From Lagopus muta (taxonomy: Eukaryota; Chordata; Aves; Galliformes; Phasianidae): a stretch of DNA of 64,000 bases. Of this stretch, positions 1 to 12,339 are shown one piece after another. The stretch's first letter is position 1. Each line of letters begins with the position of its first letter. The DNA lies in NCBI RefSeq assembly GCF_023343835.1, contig NC_064433.1, forward strand, positions 73,760,823 to 73,824,822. Direction: 5' to 3'. The translations under genes and the position numbers were made by a program. The notes beneath the pieces are model-generated. The model worked only from the letters and a program-made list of their open reading frames with translations. It was not told the DNA's origin and searched no databases.

Positions 1-3000
1 CCTAAGACTCCTCCCAGAGCTTGAAGCCATTTCCCCTTGTTCTGTCACCACAGACCCTACTAAAGAATCTGTCCCCTTCTTTCCTGCAATTCCCCTTTAC
101 TGAAAGGCCACTATCAGGTCACCTCACAGCCTCTGTTCTCCAGGTGAAAGAGCCCCAGCACTCTCAGCCCGTCCTTGTAGGAGAGGAGCTCCATGCTGTG
201 GATTGTTTTTATGGCCCTTGTCTGGATGTGCTCTAACAGGTCTACATCTCTCCTGTAATGAAGACTCTATATCTGGGCACAATACTCCAGATGAGGCCTC
301 ACCAGCACAGAGTAGAGGGGCAGAATCACCTCCCTTGATCTGCTGGTCATATGTCTTATGGTGCAGCCCAGGATATGGTTGGCTTTTTGGACTGCAAGGG
401 CACATTGCTGGTCCATTGCTTCCCATCCACCATTACCCCCAGGCCTTTTTCAACAGGGCTGCGCTCAATCCTTTCATCCCCAAATTTGTATTTTTTAATG
501 GAGGGGTTCCCTCAACCCAGGTGCAAGATCTTTCACTTGGATTTGTTCACCCTCATGAGGTACACTTGGGCCCAATGCTTAAGCCTGTATAGGTCTGAAT
601 GGCATCCCATCCCTCCAGTGCATCAATCGCATCCCATAGCTTGGTGTCATCAGCAAATTTATTGGGGGTGCTCTCAGCCTCACTGTCAGTGTCTCTGATG
701 AAGATATTAAAGAGTTCAGTGTTAGCATAGACCACTGGAAGACATCACTCAACACCATTCTCCATCCAGACATTGTGCCATTGACTACCATTCTCTGAAT
801 TCTATCCTGCAGCCAGTTCTTCGTCCATTGAACAGTCCACTCGTCAAATCCATATCTTTCCAATTTGGAGAGAAGGATGTTCTGGGGTACCATATCAAAG
901 GCCTTACTGAAGTCAACACAGATGACATCAGTGGCTCTTCCCTTGTCCATTGATGCAGTCACACCATCATAAAAGGCCACCAGGTTGGTCAAACAAGATT
1001 TGCCCTTGATGAAGACATGCTGGTTGTCACATATCAGGTCAGGTCCCTGCCCTTCCATGTGCCTTAGCATAGCTTCCAGGAGGATCTGTTCCATGATCGT
1101 CCCCACCACAGAGGTGAAACTGACAGGTTGGTAGTTTCCAGGGTCATCTTTCTTATCCTTTTGGATGTGATGTTGCTTTTTTTCCAGTCACAAGGGACTT
1201 CATCTTGTTGCCAGAACCATTCAAATGCCACTGAGAATGGCTTGGCCACTACATCAGCTAATTCCTTCAGGACTCTGGATGCATCTCATCAAGACCCATA
1301 GACTTGTGGATGTTCAGGTACCTCAGGTGGTCACGAACCTGATCTTTGCTTACAGGGGGAGGGATGTTACTTCCCCAGACCCCTCCTAACAAACCAAACA
1401 TTTGAGGGCTGTGTGATAAGCAGTTATCAAAGAAGACTGAGGCAAAACAAATTGTTAAGTACCTTAGCCTTCTCCTTTTCTGTCATTACCAGATGCCTAT
1501 GTCACTCACTAGGAGAGTATGCTCTCCTGGTCTTTCCATTTCAGAAGCTTTGACTTTTCTGACCCATCCTAGACAGCCTAGCAACTTCTTTATAGTCTTT
1601 CCACAGTACCAGTCCATTTCCACTGCCTGTGTATTTTGTTCTTATTCTTCAGTTTTACCAGCATGTTCCATTTCAGTTGTGCTGGTCTCTTGCTTTCTTT
1701 TTCTGACTTTTCTACACTTGACGATGATGAGGACTTGCACCCTAAAGAAAGCTTCCTTAAAGATCTGCCAGCTCTGCCCTGCACCCTTGTCCTTGAAGAG
1801 AGTTTCCCAAGTGTTTTGTTGATTAACTCCCTGAAGAGCTTTCCTAAAGTTTAGCTTCCTAGTTTTACTCTTCACCTGTCTCATGTCCCTCTGAAGTGTG
1901 AATTCAACTACAGCCCAGGCAGCCACCAATCCTAATGTCACTGACCAGTTCATTAACATTGGTGAGGCAAAAGGCCCATTGTTGCATCCCTCGTAGTGGG
2001 GCCATCAATCACTTGACCCAGGAAGTTAACCTCAGTGCATTCCAGGAACCTTGTGGATTGCCTACAGCTCACTATGCTACTTTTCCAGCAGATGTGGACT
2101 TCAACCACCATGTGAACCACCAGGGTGATTAAAGTTCCCCAGCAGGAAGAGCACTTGCAAATCGCATTACTTCCTGTAGCTGGAGGTGAAAGGCCTCATG
2201 GACAGGCTCTGACTAATCTGATGCCCTGTAGTAGACACCAGTCACAAGGCCCCCTCTGCTGCTTCAGTCTAACTGTCACCATGGGCTTGTGAATAGCTGT
2301 TCCTTAGGGACAGCTCTTCACCTTCTGTTCCTTTCCTGGTACAGATAGCAACACCTCCACACCTCCTTCCTCAATTGTCCGTTCCGAACAGCTTGTAGCT
2401 GTCGATAGGCACACTCCAGTCATGTGAATCGTCCTACCAGATTTTGGTGACAGCAACCATGTCATGGTTTTCAAGCAGCACAGTAGCTTCCAGCTCCTCA
2501 ACACAGTTTTCCAAGCTGTGTGCATTGGTGTAGAGGCACTTCGCCTGAGCAGTTGGTCTTGTCACTCCCTTAAAGGATAACTCCTTAGTTTCTTTTAGGT
2601 ATTTCCCTTAAATTTCCCCATTGCCTTCTTCTGTTGTCCCAGCAGTCACTGCCTCATCATCATAGTTTCATATGTGCTGCAGTGTTGCCAGCACCTTTGA
2701 AGGTATCAGGTCCTTCAAGGCTCCTGCTAGCACCTTGTCCCTCTAGTATAGTTATGCCTTTCCACACCTTATAATGGGAAGACTCACTACCCCCCCTTCC
2801 CCCCCACATCTTCACACCTAGTTTAAAGCCCTCCCAATGAGTCCCATTAGATTTTCCACAAAAACCCTTCTCCCCCTTTGAGAAAGGCAAACCCCATCTG
2901 GTACCCACAAACCCAGTACCATATAGGGCAATTGGCTGTCAAAAAATCCGAAGTTCTGGTGACAGCACCAGCCACAAATCCAGGTATTTAAAGAAGTGAT

Positions 3001-3345
3001 CCTTTAGTTTGTTACTGTGTCCTTACCCAATACAGGAGGCAGGGAATAAAAGATGAGCTGCGCAACAGTTGCTATAGCCATCATCCCAAGGCCCTGAAAT
3101 CCTTTGATAGTCCTTAACTCACATGTAGCAGCATCATCTCTCCCTCTAAGCAATAAGGGACTGAGGACCGCCAGTCATACCAGGCTAGGTAGTTTCCTGG
3201 CGTCCCTCACTTGTGCACAGGTAAGACAGAAGACTCCTCTAAGAGGGTCTGCTTGGCACATCTGCTCATTGTAGGGAGGAACTACCTACACCAATACCCA
3301 TCTCCTCTTCTTCAGTGAAGTGTGTTGGGGGAGGGATTTTCCTGA
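1..3345 (-). mobile_element. Long CR1 LINE copy, degenerate, minus strand (window edge cuts its 3' end)
   Basis: On the minus strand this segment carries CR1 non-LTR retrotransposon sequence. The reverse transcriptase part at about 1110-550 reads [18 protein letters not shown] and [19 protein letters not shown], both typical of CR1/LINE reverse transcriptases. The 3' portion (about 20-430) shows the familiar CR1 terminal region. Sequence from about 1480 to 3345 lacks a long frame but resembles 5' portions of avian CR1 copies (for example around 2440-2540 and 2840-3200). The reading frame is broken by many stops, so it is a dead copy. The 5' part of the call is less certain than the reverse transcriptase part. 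Confidence 0.75.
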
Positions 3346-4794
3346 TTTGGCATTGTTAGCATGTCAGAACTGAATGGGCTGTTACCACTCTCTGATGGGC
3401 CTTCCACATGATTTCTATTCATCTAGCCTGCACCAGAGAGACCAAGCATTTAAACATCCCAGTCATTTCTTAACACCAGTACTGTCATCAGACACTGGCC
3501 AGTCATCTACCAATGTCACCTTCATGGATGCTGGGGAAAAAATTATAAAGTGCAAGATACTTTCTCCATTAAGATAATAATAGAAAATAATAATATGAAT
3601 TCTTCATGAAGTCATGTCAGTTTTCAAACCCTGTACTTTACAGTGATTTTCCTCACTGAATTAAATTTGTACTAATACTCAGTTACAAACACACCTCCAA
3701 AGGAAACAACGAAAAATGTATCTTGGTAACAATTCTGGGCTGCAGACCTTAAAAACAGTTGGAGTAAAAATTTACCATGTAACATTATACAGAGAGTAAT
3801 TCAGTACTAAAATAGCCAAAGTCATGCTCAGACACATACCAAGATCATCAAACCCCATCTATATGGAAAAATCCTCAGTTACTCTTTTAACTGAAATATC
3901 TGTGTTTTGATGAGCTTTTTAAGATTTACAGTAAAAATCACCCTTAAATGATGATTCTGTAGCGAGGAAGCAGCTGTTCCAAAAATGCAGGAGGAGACCA
4001 ACAGAATCAAAACATGTTCACTGAGCGAACATCAGACAAAACATCCCTGCTACTAGTGTCATCCAAAATTTGGGAAGAACATTGTCTAACTCCAGTGTGG
4101 TGTTAGAAAGCAGCATTCCTTTATTCCTCACAATATGTACCAGGCAACTTGACAAATGAGCATGCACTCTCAGAGTTCAGGTTCTACATTCAAACAATTA
4201 AGACATACACATGTAGTACATTGACATACATATTTTCTTATCCAAGAAATCATTAATATATTCTGGTGTCCCTCTGGGCATGCACTATAGCTTCTAGGTT
4301 GGTCACACACCCACTTACATTATCCCCATTTTTCTACCATCAGCTTCATCACAGAGACTTTTGTCTGACCTGTAGCTGCTTTTCCCCAATTTGACAAACT
4401 TCTAACTTCTTGTTTGTTAGGCGAAAATGAGCAACTTGCAAATAGCCATATATGCGAAACCTGATGAAGATGTCCTTGCATCTGCTGGGTGCAAAAGATA
4501 ACACTAGTCTATTATGACTCCTGTGCTTCTTATGAATCAGAATTAAGAGGCTATTCACACACCAAGCAAAGTTGAAATTGAAAGTTTTAGAACCAGCACT
4601 CACTGATTCCTTTTGCTAAACAAATGTATTGATCCTTAAAATAATATACTGAACCCAATTGCTAAACAAACCAGCCTATATCACTGGGTTCCTGTTCTAG
4701 GATGGAGGAGATCAATAAGAACCATAAATGTATGCTTACAGAAATATACACCTATATATAGGTTAGAAGGTTGGTCTGTGGACTCCAATACAGA
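3346..4794. other. Unassigned intergenic DNA
   Basis: This is AT-rich sequence with short unrelated open frames. I see no conserved domain, RNA gene or recognisable repeat in it. Confidence 0.5.
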
Positions 4795-5283
4795 AATATG
4801 TGGAGCTGTTGGAGCAGATCCAGGGGAAGACCACAAAGATGATCAGAGGTCTGGAACACCTCCCCTATGGAACCAGGCTGAGGGACTTGTTGAGGCTGAA
4901 CTTGTTCAGTCTGGAGAAAAGAAGTTCACGAGGAGACCTCATTGCAGATTTCCAGTATTTAAAAAGGATTATAAAAAAGAGGCAGAACAGCTTTTTTGGG
5001 GGTAGATGATAGGACAAGGGGAGAATGATTTTAAGCTCAAGAAGGGTTTAGATAGGGTGACGGGAAAATTCTTTACAGAGAGTATGATAAGGTACTGGTA
5101 CAGGCTGCCCATTCCTGTGGGTGCTCCATCCCTGGAAGTGTTCAAAACTAAATTGGATGGGGCCCTGGGCAACATGTTCTAGTACAAGATCTGGGGGTTG
5201 TTGGCTCTGACTGTGGCAGTGAGGTTGGAAATTTATGATCCCTGGGGTCCCATCCAACCCAAACCATTCTATGATTCTATGAT
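4795..5283 (+). mobile_element. CR1 3'-end fragment
   Basis: The plus-strand CR1 terminus begins in the conserved segment whose translation reads [27 protein letters not shown] and continues through the 3' UTR. It ends in the short ATTCTATGATTCTATG-type tail that marks CR1 3' ends. It is 5'-truncated, as most CR1 copies are. An AT dinucleotide run follows at 5281-5302. Confidence 0.9.
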
Positions 5284-6514
5284 ATATATATATCGTATAT
5301 ATCACACACACTTCTGTATCAGCGAATTACATCCATTCTGACAGGGAAACATTAATATGCCAAGAAAGGAGCAGAAGTAACAAGGAGTAGCCAAATAACC
5401 TGTAAGAGTGGGTAGGCAGTTGCAAACAGACCTCATGAATCACCAGGGAATAGCAACCCAAAGTGCTTTGAAATTTCTTATTTTCTCATTTCAAATGCTC
5501 CTGGTAAGGCAGTACAGGAGGGCACCCCTTCTGATGGGCAGTTCTGTTTAGAAGAAACTTGCAACCTGGTAGGAGAGGCCAGCACGTCTCACAGATCAGC
5601 ACTGAGAAAGCTACTGGCTGAAAGTCTGCTGTAAGTAAAATAAACTATTCTGAAATAATACAGTATCTCAAAAAAATGCAGTACCTCAATATTTACAGCC
5701 TGTTAAGCAGTCTCTAATCTAAGTATCACGCTGACACTCTTGTCCTATCACCCTATTTTTCAGGAAAAAAAAAAAAAAAAAAAAAGAAGAAACCTATCTT
5801 TTTCATGTGCGTGTGTAACCAATTCTAGGATGCTCTGAGGCTTTTTAAAATGACTTTTTAAAAAGCATATGAAAGACCAGAAGTTTTAAAGTGCTTGCAT
5901 ACTTACAGAAGTTTCTTGCAACTAATGTCTCGATTATGAATCACCTATTCATGCTTTTGTTCTTAAAAAATCTGTCAGTATAAACCCATTTATTTCAGTG
6001 ATTGTGCTAATGGAAATAGCAGCCCACGTAACACAGATTGTACAATGAGACTTAAATACCACAGGTTGTTATTTTGCAGAATTAGACATTTCCTTCACAG
6101 GAGGGAGAAATGACAGACACTAAGCTGCTGGTCTCAGTTTGAGAAGCAATTACATCCCCTTCTTTAGTGATATTGGTTAGTTTGTTCAGCAGTAGGGATA
6201 AGAAGATTAGTTTAAGAACAAATATATAAAGGAATCCATAAGTGATATTTCTAAAATTACAATTTCAGCTTTAGTGGGTGAACAGTCTTGTTTTTCCTCA
6301 ATAATTTTTCATTGGGGACATAATAGAATACATTTATCTTCTGCCTCAATGATTTTGAAGTAGTCACAACATAATACTTTTATCTTTTACTTCTAAACGT
6401 GCAAGGACATTTTCCTTGGGTTCCACATACATTTCTGTTTTTGTTCGTGGTTGTTTTGTTTTGTTTTTAAAGAGGTTCACTATGTCCTAATAAGCAATTG
6501 AAGTCTTCTGAAAC
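5284..6514. other. Unassigned intergenic DNA with a poly-A tract
   Basis: This is AT-rich sequence with a 22-nt A run at about 5764-5785. I see no coding or repeat structure beyond simple sequence. Confidence 0.5.
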
Positions 6515-6739
6515 TGAGAAATCTGACAGAGTAACTTGACACACCAGTGAGTTATGTCAAGCAGCTATACCTTTAATACAGCACTGGGTGCACAGGGAAT
6601 CAGTCCAGTGAACATGATCATGCCCACCAAAGCAGCACTCAGCCATACAGACAAAGGCAAGTGCATGCATATTCATCAGATGTCTCCAAAATCGGTTAAG
6701 TATGCATCAAATTTCCAGAAAAAACAAAAACCCATGACA
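6515..6739 (-). mobile_element. Probable ERV LTR, minus strand
   Basis: On the minus strand the segment begins TGTCATGGG at 6739. It is preceded by a purine-rich tract (AAGGGGTGGAA, about 6740-6751) of the kind found at the 3' end of a provirus. It contains a TATTAAAGG motif. Integrase-coding sequence lies immediately upstream in the same orientation, so this would be the 3' LTR of that fragment. The far boundary (about 6515) is a guess and no target duplication was found. Confidence 0.45.
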
Positions 6740-7880
6740 TTCCACCCCTTATTCCACATCACTACATAATACTTATTACTTATGCAAATAAACAATAATT
6801 AACATGCATTAAACACACACATATATACATACATAGAATTACTGACTGCATTCCTCCAACATCAAATTTCCTTTTGGTAAACACTGAACATCTCCATTTT
6901 TCTGCATCACCAAGTGGACCTGGGTCCCTGAGCAAACACAGTTCCACAGGGAGATTTGGCCGTTCCAGAAGCTGGAAAGTCCTGAGTCGCTTTTCCCAAT
7001 GTGCTCTTTAAGTGTACTACAGGGAGCTTATCTCCCTCTACAGTATGTAGGGAGCTGGATTGGGCAGGATCATTGTGATTGATAGATCCATTAGTGTTGA
7101 CCAACTAGGTGTCTTCTCACAAATGCCTCTCCCACTGCTTTAGTGTTTCGCCATGCGTTGCTTGCAACATAGTTTTTAAACAACCCATTGTACCATTCAG
7201 TTTTATCTGAAGCTGGTGCATGACAGAGGATATGATAAATCCATTCAATGCCATGATTTTTGGCCCGAGTATTTACAAGAGAATTTTTGAAATGAGTCCC
7301 ATTATCTGACTCAATTCTTTCCAGAGTGCTATGTCACAACAGGACTTGTTTCTCAAGACCTAGTAAGCTGTTCCAGGTGGTGGTATGGGAAACTGCATGT
7401 TTCAAGACACCAAGTGGTTGCCTCCACCATGGTAAGCACTTACCATCACAGGTTTGTGGCAAGATGATATAATCAGCCTGCCACGCCTCCCCATATTTAT
7501 ACTTTTGCCATGGCTCTTCCCCCAGAGAGGTTTCATCCTCTTGGCTTGTTTAATTGTTATGCCATTTCACAGTCATGAATAACCTGTGCAATAGCCTCCA
7601 TAGTTAAGTCCACCTCTTGATCTCTGCCCCACTTATTTTTTGTGTTTCTTCCTTGATGGTCCAAGGTCTCATGGGTCCAGCAAGCTAGAAATAATTCACC
7701 CTTGTGTTACCAGTCCAAGTGTATTTGAGCCACCTCAATTTTGGCGTCACGAGACTCTCTTAAGTCTCTCCCAAGTCCTTCCACACTCCCAGCCGCTCAC
7801 TATACTCCGGCTTTGTGGAAGACTTCCTCAAGATATTATAAATACAGATACTGAGTGAAATGATGAGGAGTACACTCACA
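6740..7880 (-). pseudogene. ERV-L-type integrase fragment (degenerate), minus strand
   Basis: Read on the minus strand, the segment at about 7325-7100 encodes a retroviral integrase core. It has ESDNGTHFKN (the second catalytic aspartate) and then, after GIEW, HAPASDKTEWYNG, whose glutamate fits the third catalytic position. Farther upstream on the minus strand (about 7550-7450) an integrase-like YKYGEAWQADYI with the first aspartate is visible. Spacing and motifs resemble class III (ERV-L) integrases. Frames are broken and no gag, protease or reverse transcriptase is recognisable, so this is an old 3' piece of a provirus. Confidence 0.75.
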
Positions 7881-8810
7881 GAGACTGACAACATGAGCAT
7901 CAGGTGAGCATTCAAAAAATGCATAAGGGACTAAAGTGAGAGACTGGAAGCCTGTTTAAAAATCACATGTTCTATAAAATTAGCAAGTCCTTCTGGGATA
8001 TAACTTTCAATGTCCAATTCATGACACGCCATATGCAAACACCAAATAGGTATTTCCATCAGTGTTTTTTATTTATCATATATACATATATCTCCATAGA
8101 GCAGAGTGGTGGACTTAATAAAGGGCCAGTACATTCTGACTATTAAAAAAGGAAAAATGATGGAATGCAATCTCTTGAAGAACAGCTTTACAAGAGAAAG
8201 TAAATACTTTTTTTTTTTTTTTCCCTTCTCTTTACAGAAGATGGCACAGTGCCAGGATTTGCATCTAGGACTTAAGCATCTGTTTGGCTGCTGCTATCTG
8301 TATTGTGGATCCCTTGAAGTGAAAGCAAATAACCCACAACTTTCTCTAATAGAAGGGTTGTCACTTTCTGTTCAACCACAGGAATGAAATATACTAGGGG
8401 AAAATAAATATTGACTTTACTTCCAAACACAGAAAGTAAACAAACTGTAGAGAGAATTACATACTTCTCCTCTTCATCCTAAACCAAATATCATGGCAAT
8501 AGAAATGAGTATACAGAAACTAGTGCATCTTGTAAACTTAAGAAAGGAGAACAAAAAGTTGAACAGTCATATAAAATTCTGAGGTTATATATATCTATAA
8601 AACATATAAAAAAATTATGTACGCAATTTAAACATGTAAACTCAGCAGTAACAGGAGTATAAGTTCTGCCTTAAGTTTCCACAGGTTCTTTGAAGAAACT
8701 TTTAATCTGTTTTCTATATAGTAATAATTTTGAGAGATTAAATATATTCTTATTAAATAAATATACATTCAGAGCTGAAATATTCTCAATTTCCTGACCT
8801 GGCATTAAAA
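7881..8810. other. Unassigned intergenic DNA
   Basis: This is AT-rich sequence including a short T run near 8209-8222. No gene or repeat is recognised. Confidence 0.45.
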
Positions 8811-10680
8811 ATAGAATCATAAAATCATAGAATTGCTCAGGTTGGAAAAGATCTTCTAGATCATCAAGTCCAACAGCAGCCCAACCCAACCCCTACCCCC
8901 TATCCTAACTCTAACAACCCTCTGCTAAATCATGTCCCTGAGCACAACATCCAAACAGATTTCAAATATTCGAGAATGGTGACTCAACCACCTCCCTAGG
9001 GAACTTATTCCACTACTTAACGACCCTTTCTGTAAAGAAGTTTTTCCTGATACCTTAACTAAAACTCCTCTGATGCAACTTGAGGCCATTTTCCCTCATC
9101 CTGTCACCTATCACCAGTGAGAAGAGACCAACCCCACTCTCACTGCAATCATCTTTCAGGTATTTGAAGAGAGCAATAAGATCTCCATTCAGCCTCCACT
9201 TCCCCAGACTAAACAGTTCCAGTAGGGCATATTCTCCAAGCCCTTCACAAGCCCTGTTGCCCTTCTTTGGACCTGCTCCAGCACCTCAATGTCCTTTCTG
9301 TATTGAGGTGCCCAAAACTGAACACAGTTCTTGAGGTGGGACCTCACCAGTGCTGAGCACAAGAGGAGGATTACCTCCTTAGTCCTGCTCACTACTCCAT
9401 TCCTGATACAAGCCAGGATGCCCTTGGAGAACACCTGGGAACTCTGCTGGCTCTTATTCAGCTGACTGTCCATCAGTACACCAAGGTCCATTTCCATCAG
9501 GCAGCTTTCCAGCCACTCCCCCCCAAGCCTGTAGGGTTGCCTGGGGTTGTTATGACCAAAATGCATGACCCAACACTTGGTCGTATTGAAGCTCATACAG
9601 TTACCCTTGGCCCAGTCTATCCAGATCCCTACAGAGTGCCTTACTACCCTCCGGCAGATCAATGCTCACTCCAAACCTGGCATCATCTGCAAACTTACTA
9701 CAGGTGCACTCAGTCCCCTCATCGAGATCATTAATACTGATGTTGAATAGTAGTGGCCCCAGTACCAAGCCCTAGGGAACACCACTTGTGGCTGGCCACC
9801 AACTGGGTTTAACAACATTGACCACAACTCTTTGGACATGGTCATCCAGCCCCACTGTCACCCAGCAGAGCATATGCCCATCCAAACCATGGGCAGCCAG
9901 CTTCTCCATGAAGATGTTATGGGGGACAGTGTCAAACCTACACCCCCTATCTTCCAGTGCAAGGGGTTGCATGCCCAGGGAGCAACTAGTTTAACTATTA
10001 AAACTGAAGTTAAAAAGGTATTAAATATCTCAGCCTTATCCTGATCCTTGGTCACCATGTTCCCCTCTTCATCCAACAAGGGATGGATATTCTCCCTAGC
10101 CCTCCTCTTACTGTTGATGTATTTATAGAAATATTTATTGCTGTCTTCCACATTAGTGGCCAAGTTCAGTTCTAGCTGTGCTTTGGCTTTTCCATTTTTC
10201 TCCCTGCACATCTTCACTACATATTTGTAATCCTCATAAGTTGCTTGCCTCTTCTTCCAAAGACCATAAACTTTCCTTTTGTTCCTGAGTTCCAGCCAGA
10301 AGTCTCTTTTCAGTCAGACCAGACTCCTTCCCTGTCAGCTCGTCTTTTGTGACATTGTGATGGTCAGCTCCTGCACCTCAAAAATAACTTCCTTAAAATA
10401 TTCCCAGCCTTCCTAGACTCCCATGCCCTCCAGAACTCCCAGGGACTCTCTCAAACATGGCCCAAAGGAGACCAAAGTCTGCCCTCCGGAAGTCGAAGAT
10501 GGCAGTTCTGTTGACTCCCCTCTGTACTTCAACAAGAATCAAAAAATCTATCATTTCATAATCAGTTTGCCCCAGATGGCCTCCAACATTTACATGCCCC
10601 ACCTTCTCTGTTAACAAACAGCAGGTCCAGTGCCTCCCCTTATTGGCTCCTTCGCCAACTGTGTGAGGAAGTTATTGTAT
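8811..10680 (-). mobile_element. Long CR1 fragment, minus strand
   Basis: The 3' end of the element is at the low-coordinate side (AGAATCATAAAATCATAGAAT region at 8813) and the copy extends about 1.87 kb. The minus strand reads CR1 reverse transcriptase and C-terminal segments, including [43 protein letters not shown], and the 5'-ward KMCREKNGKAKAQLELNLATN. Frameshifts and stops break the frame, so it is non-functional. The 5' boundary near 10680 is approximate. Confidence 0.9.
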
Positions 10681-11006
10681 GTCTCTATCTGGACACTTGA
10701 AACATACTAAAGCTAATCAGCAATTATTGATTTTTGTTTGTTTTAATGAATAAAAAAGAAAAGAGATGTAACAATATCAAGTGCTGTGGAAATAAGAGTG
10801 TAAAGGAGTATAAGGGTATAAACCTAATTTTCTAAATGCAGTTGTTTGTTCCAAATGCCTGACAGTGAAACCATCAAAAGAGACAGAGTTGTGACGGGAT
10901 AAATAAGAGGAGTTTATCTCCCCTTGACACTGAAGGACAAAGAACAATGCTAGTGCTTTTTCACAGGTTTGCATTCATCCCATCTCTGGGCATCCTGCAG
11001 CAGATG
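10681..11006. other. Pre-insertion flank of the ENS-1-like ERV
   Basis: This is unrecognised single-copy-looking sequence between the CR1 and the provirus. It ends with the target-duplication CTGCC at 11007-11011. Confidence 0.5.
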
Positions 11007-11011
11007 CTGCC
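11007..11011. repeat. Target-site duplication, left copy (CTGCC)
   Basis: CTGCC directly precedes the TG of the 5' LTR and is repeated directly after the CA of the 3' LTR at 16743-16747. A 5-bp duplication is consistent with class III/spuma-like integrases. Confidence 0.85.
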
Positions 11012-11895
11012 TGTGAGAATCCTTCTTAGTTTTTTTTGGCTCAAAGCTTGCTTCCTGAGGTTTTTCTTGAGATAAGACTCTGAGTGACTTGTCAGGGAGG
11101 CAACTGATGGGTGCTAACTGTGTGACAATCGATATCTCTTTGGGAACATTTGCAAGCCCCTTCCCCCAGAGCTGCTTGCTCTGTAGAAGAGCGGAAGAGA
11201 GTGCTCAACAGTGTTCACTGGCGGAAGATCTGGCTTGCGGCCAAACCGTTCCAGCTAAGTATGGAAGGCTGGGGGATGATACCATTGTATCTTGCGAAGG
11301 CAAGATGCAAGTTGGTGCCTCCCTGCTTCCTCTTATCTGCTGGCAAGGCCAGAAAGATAAGAACAAAGGAGGTTCCTGCTGAGATCCCAGAGCCAGAAGC
11401 TGTCACCGCAAGGAGAACTGACTCAACCACCTTGGGTTTGGGCTGTCACTCAAAGGAGAGCTGATTTGACCACTTTGGATTTGAGCTGTCACTCCAAAAA
11501 GAGCTGACTCAACCACTTTGAAGCATTGAAAAAGGGCCATCATCACCATGGTCGTCGTCGTCATTGGCAACAGGACAACTCTGCCTGATGACCCACCGCT
11601 ACTGAGGATCAAAAGACTGAACTACGAACCTCGCTGGATCCATGCTGGTGACTATCTCCCTCTTGCTGCCTATAGAGACTCCTTGCTTCTTCTTTTCTAT
11701 CTTTTCTATCGCCCTCCTTCCCTTCCCCCATTACCCTAATCATAATAGTGTCCGTTCTCCCCTTCCCCATTCCCCCTGATTAAGATTTGTAATAAACTGG
11801 TTGGACCAACATTTGAACCGTTGCTTCTTAATCTCACGCCGGGTATATAGATAATAAAAGAACCTCCTCTCCCTCCTATAAATTGGAGCGAGACA
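11012..11895 (+). repeat. 5' LTR of ENS-1-like ERV
   Basis: The 884-bp LTR begins TGTGAGAATCC and ends GAGCGAGACA. It contains about 2.6 copies of a 44-bp direct repeat at 11412-11527, an AATAAA at 11791-11796, and a short TATATAG at about 11850. Every stretch I compared is identical to the 3' LTR at an offset of 4847. Chicken ENS-1 LTRs are reported to act as promoters in pluripotent cells; I infer the same role here. Confidence 0.92.
11412..11527 (+). promoter_or_regulatory. U3 tandem repeat with AP-1-like sites (5' LTR)
   Basis: About 2.6 units of 43-44 bp, each of the form GGAGARCTGAYTCAACCAC... CTGTCACTC, lie in tandem. Perfect TGACTCA (AP-1/TRE consensus) sits in the first unit (11419-11425) and third unit (11505-11511), and the middle unit is degenerate (TGATTTG). 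The same array recurs at 16259-16374 in the 3' LTR. The layout resembles a retroviral U3 enhancer; enhancer function is inferred. Confidence 0.6.
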
Positions 11896-11904
11896 TTTAT
11901 TTAA

Positions 11905-11922
11905 TGGCGTAGTCGTTGCAGG
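11905..11922 (+). other. Primer binding site, serine-tRNA-like
   Basis: Nine bases after the 5' LTR the sequence TGGCGTAGTCG matches the complement of the 3' end of vertebrate tRNA-Ser (the isoacceptors ending CGACTACG plus CCA). It is followed by TTGCAGGAT, whereas the tRNA complement reads GCAGGAT. The site therefore matches for 11 nt, then carries a 2-nt insertion, then matches again. Serine-primed ERVs are known among class III elements. Confidence 0.65.
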
Positions 11923-12339
11923 ATACCCACCGTGAGAGTGTTGTCCTTCCAGATATAGTCTGAAACTTTCTTTGTGTGCACCTCCTGGAGTTGCATGGGG
12001 CGATAGTTTTGAAAACTTAGACGTGAGTCCTTCTCCAGGAAGACCGCTCCACATTCTGAAACTTTACAGTTTATGCGTATACCTCTCGGGGACGTATGAA
12101 TTAATTTTGATTAAGTGTTGTGCCTCCTCGAGAAGACCTCTCTGAATTTTGCGATTTTAAGTATCTTGTAACTTAAGTGTGAAATTTGCATCTTTTTGTG
12201 TGCTCCCCTCAGAGAAAGGGAAGAGTGCTTTGAGCATTAGCATTTGAAAAGTGTCTGTTTCCCTGGGGAGATAAGGAGTCACTTGAACTTTTGAATACGT
12301 ACACCTCCCTTAGTGTAGGCCTTTCATTGTATTGAAAAA

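Noticed and set aside
11089..11464. 97- and 104-codon open frames inside the LTR (repeated at 15936-16311)
   Set aside because: They are non-coding LTR sequence; the frames overlap each other and an antisense one, and none resembles a known protein.
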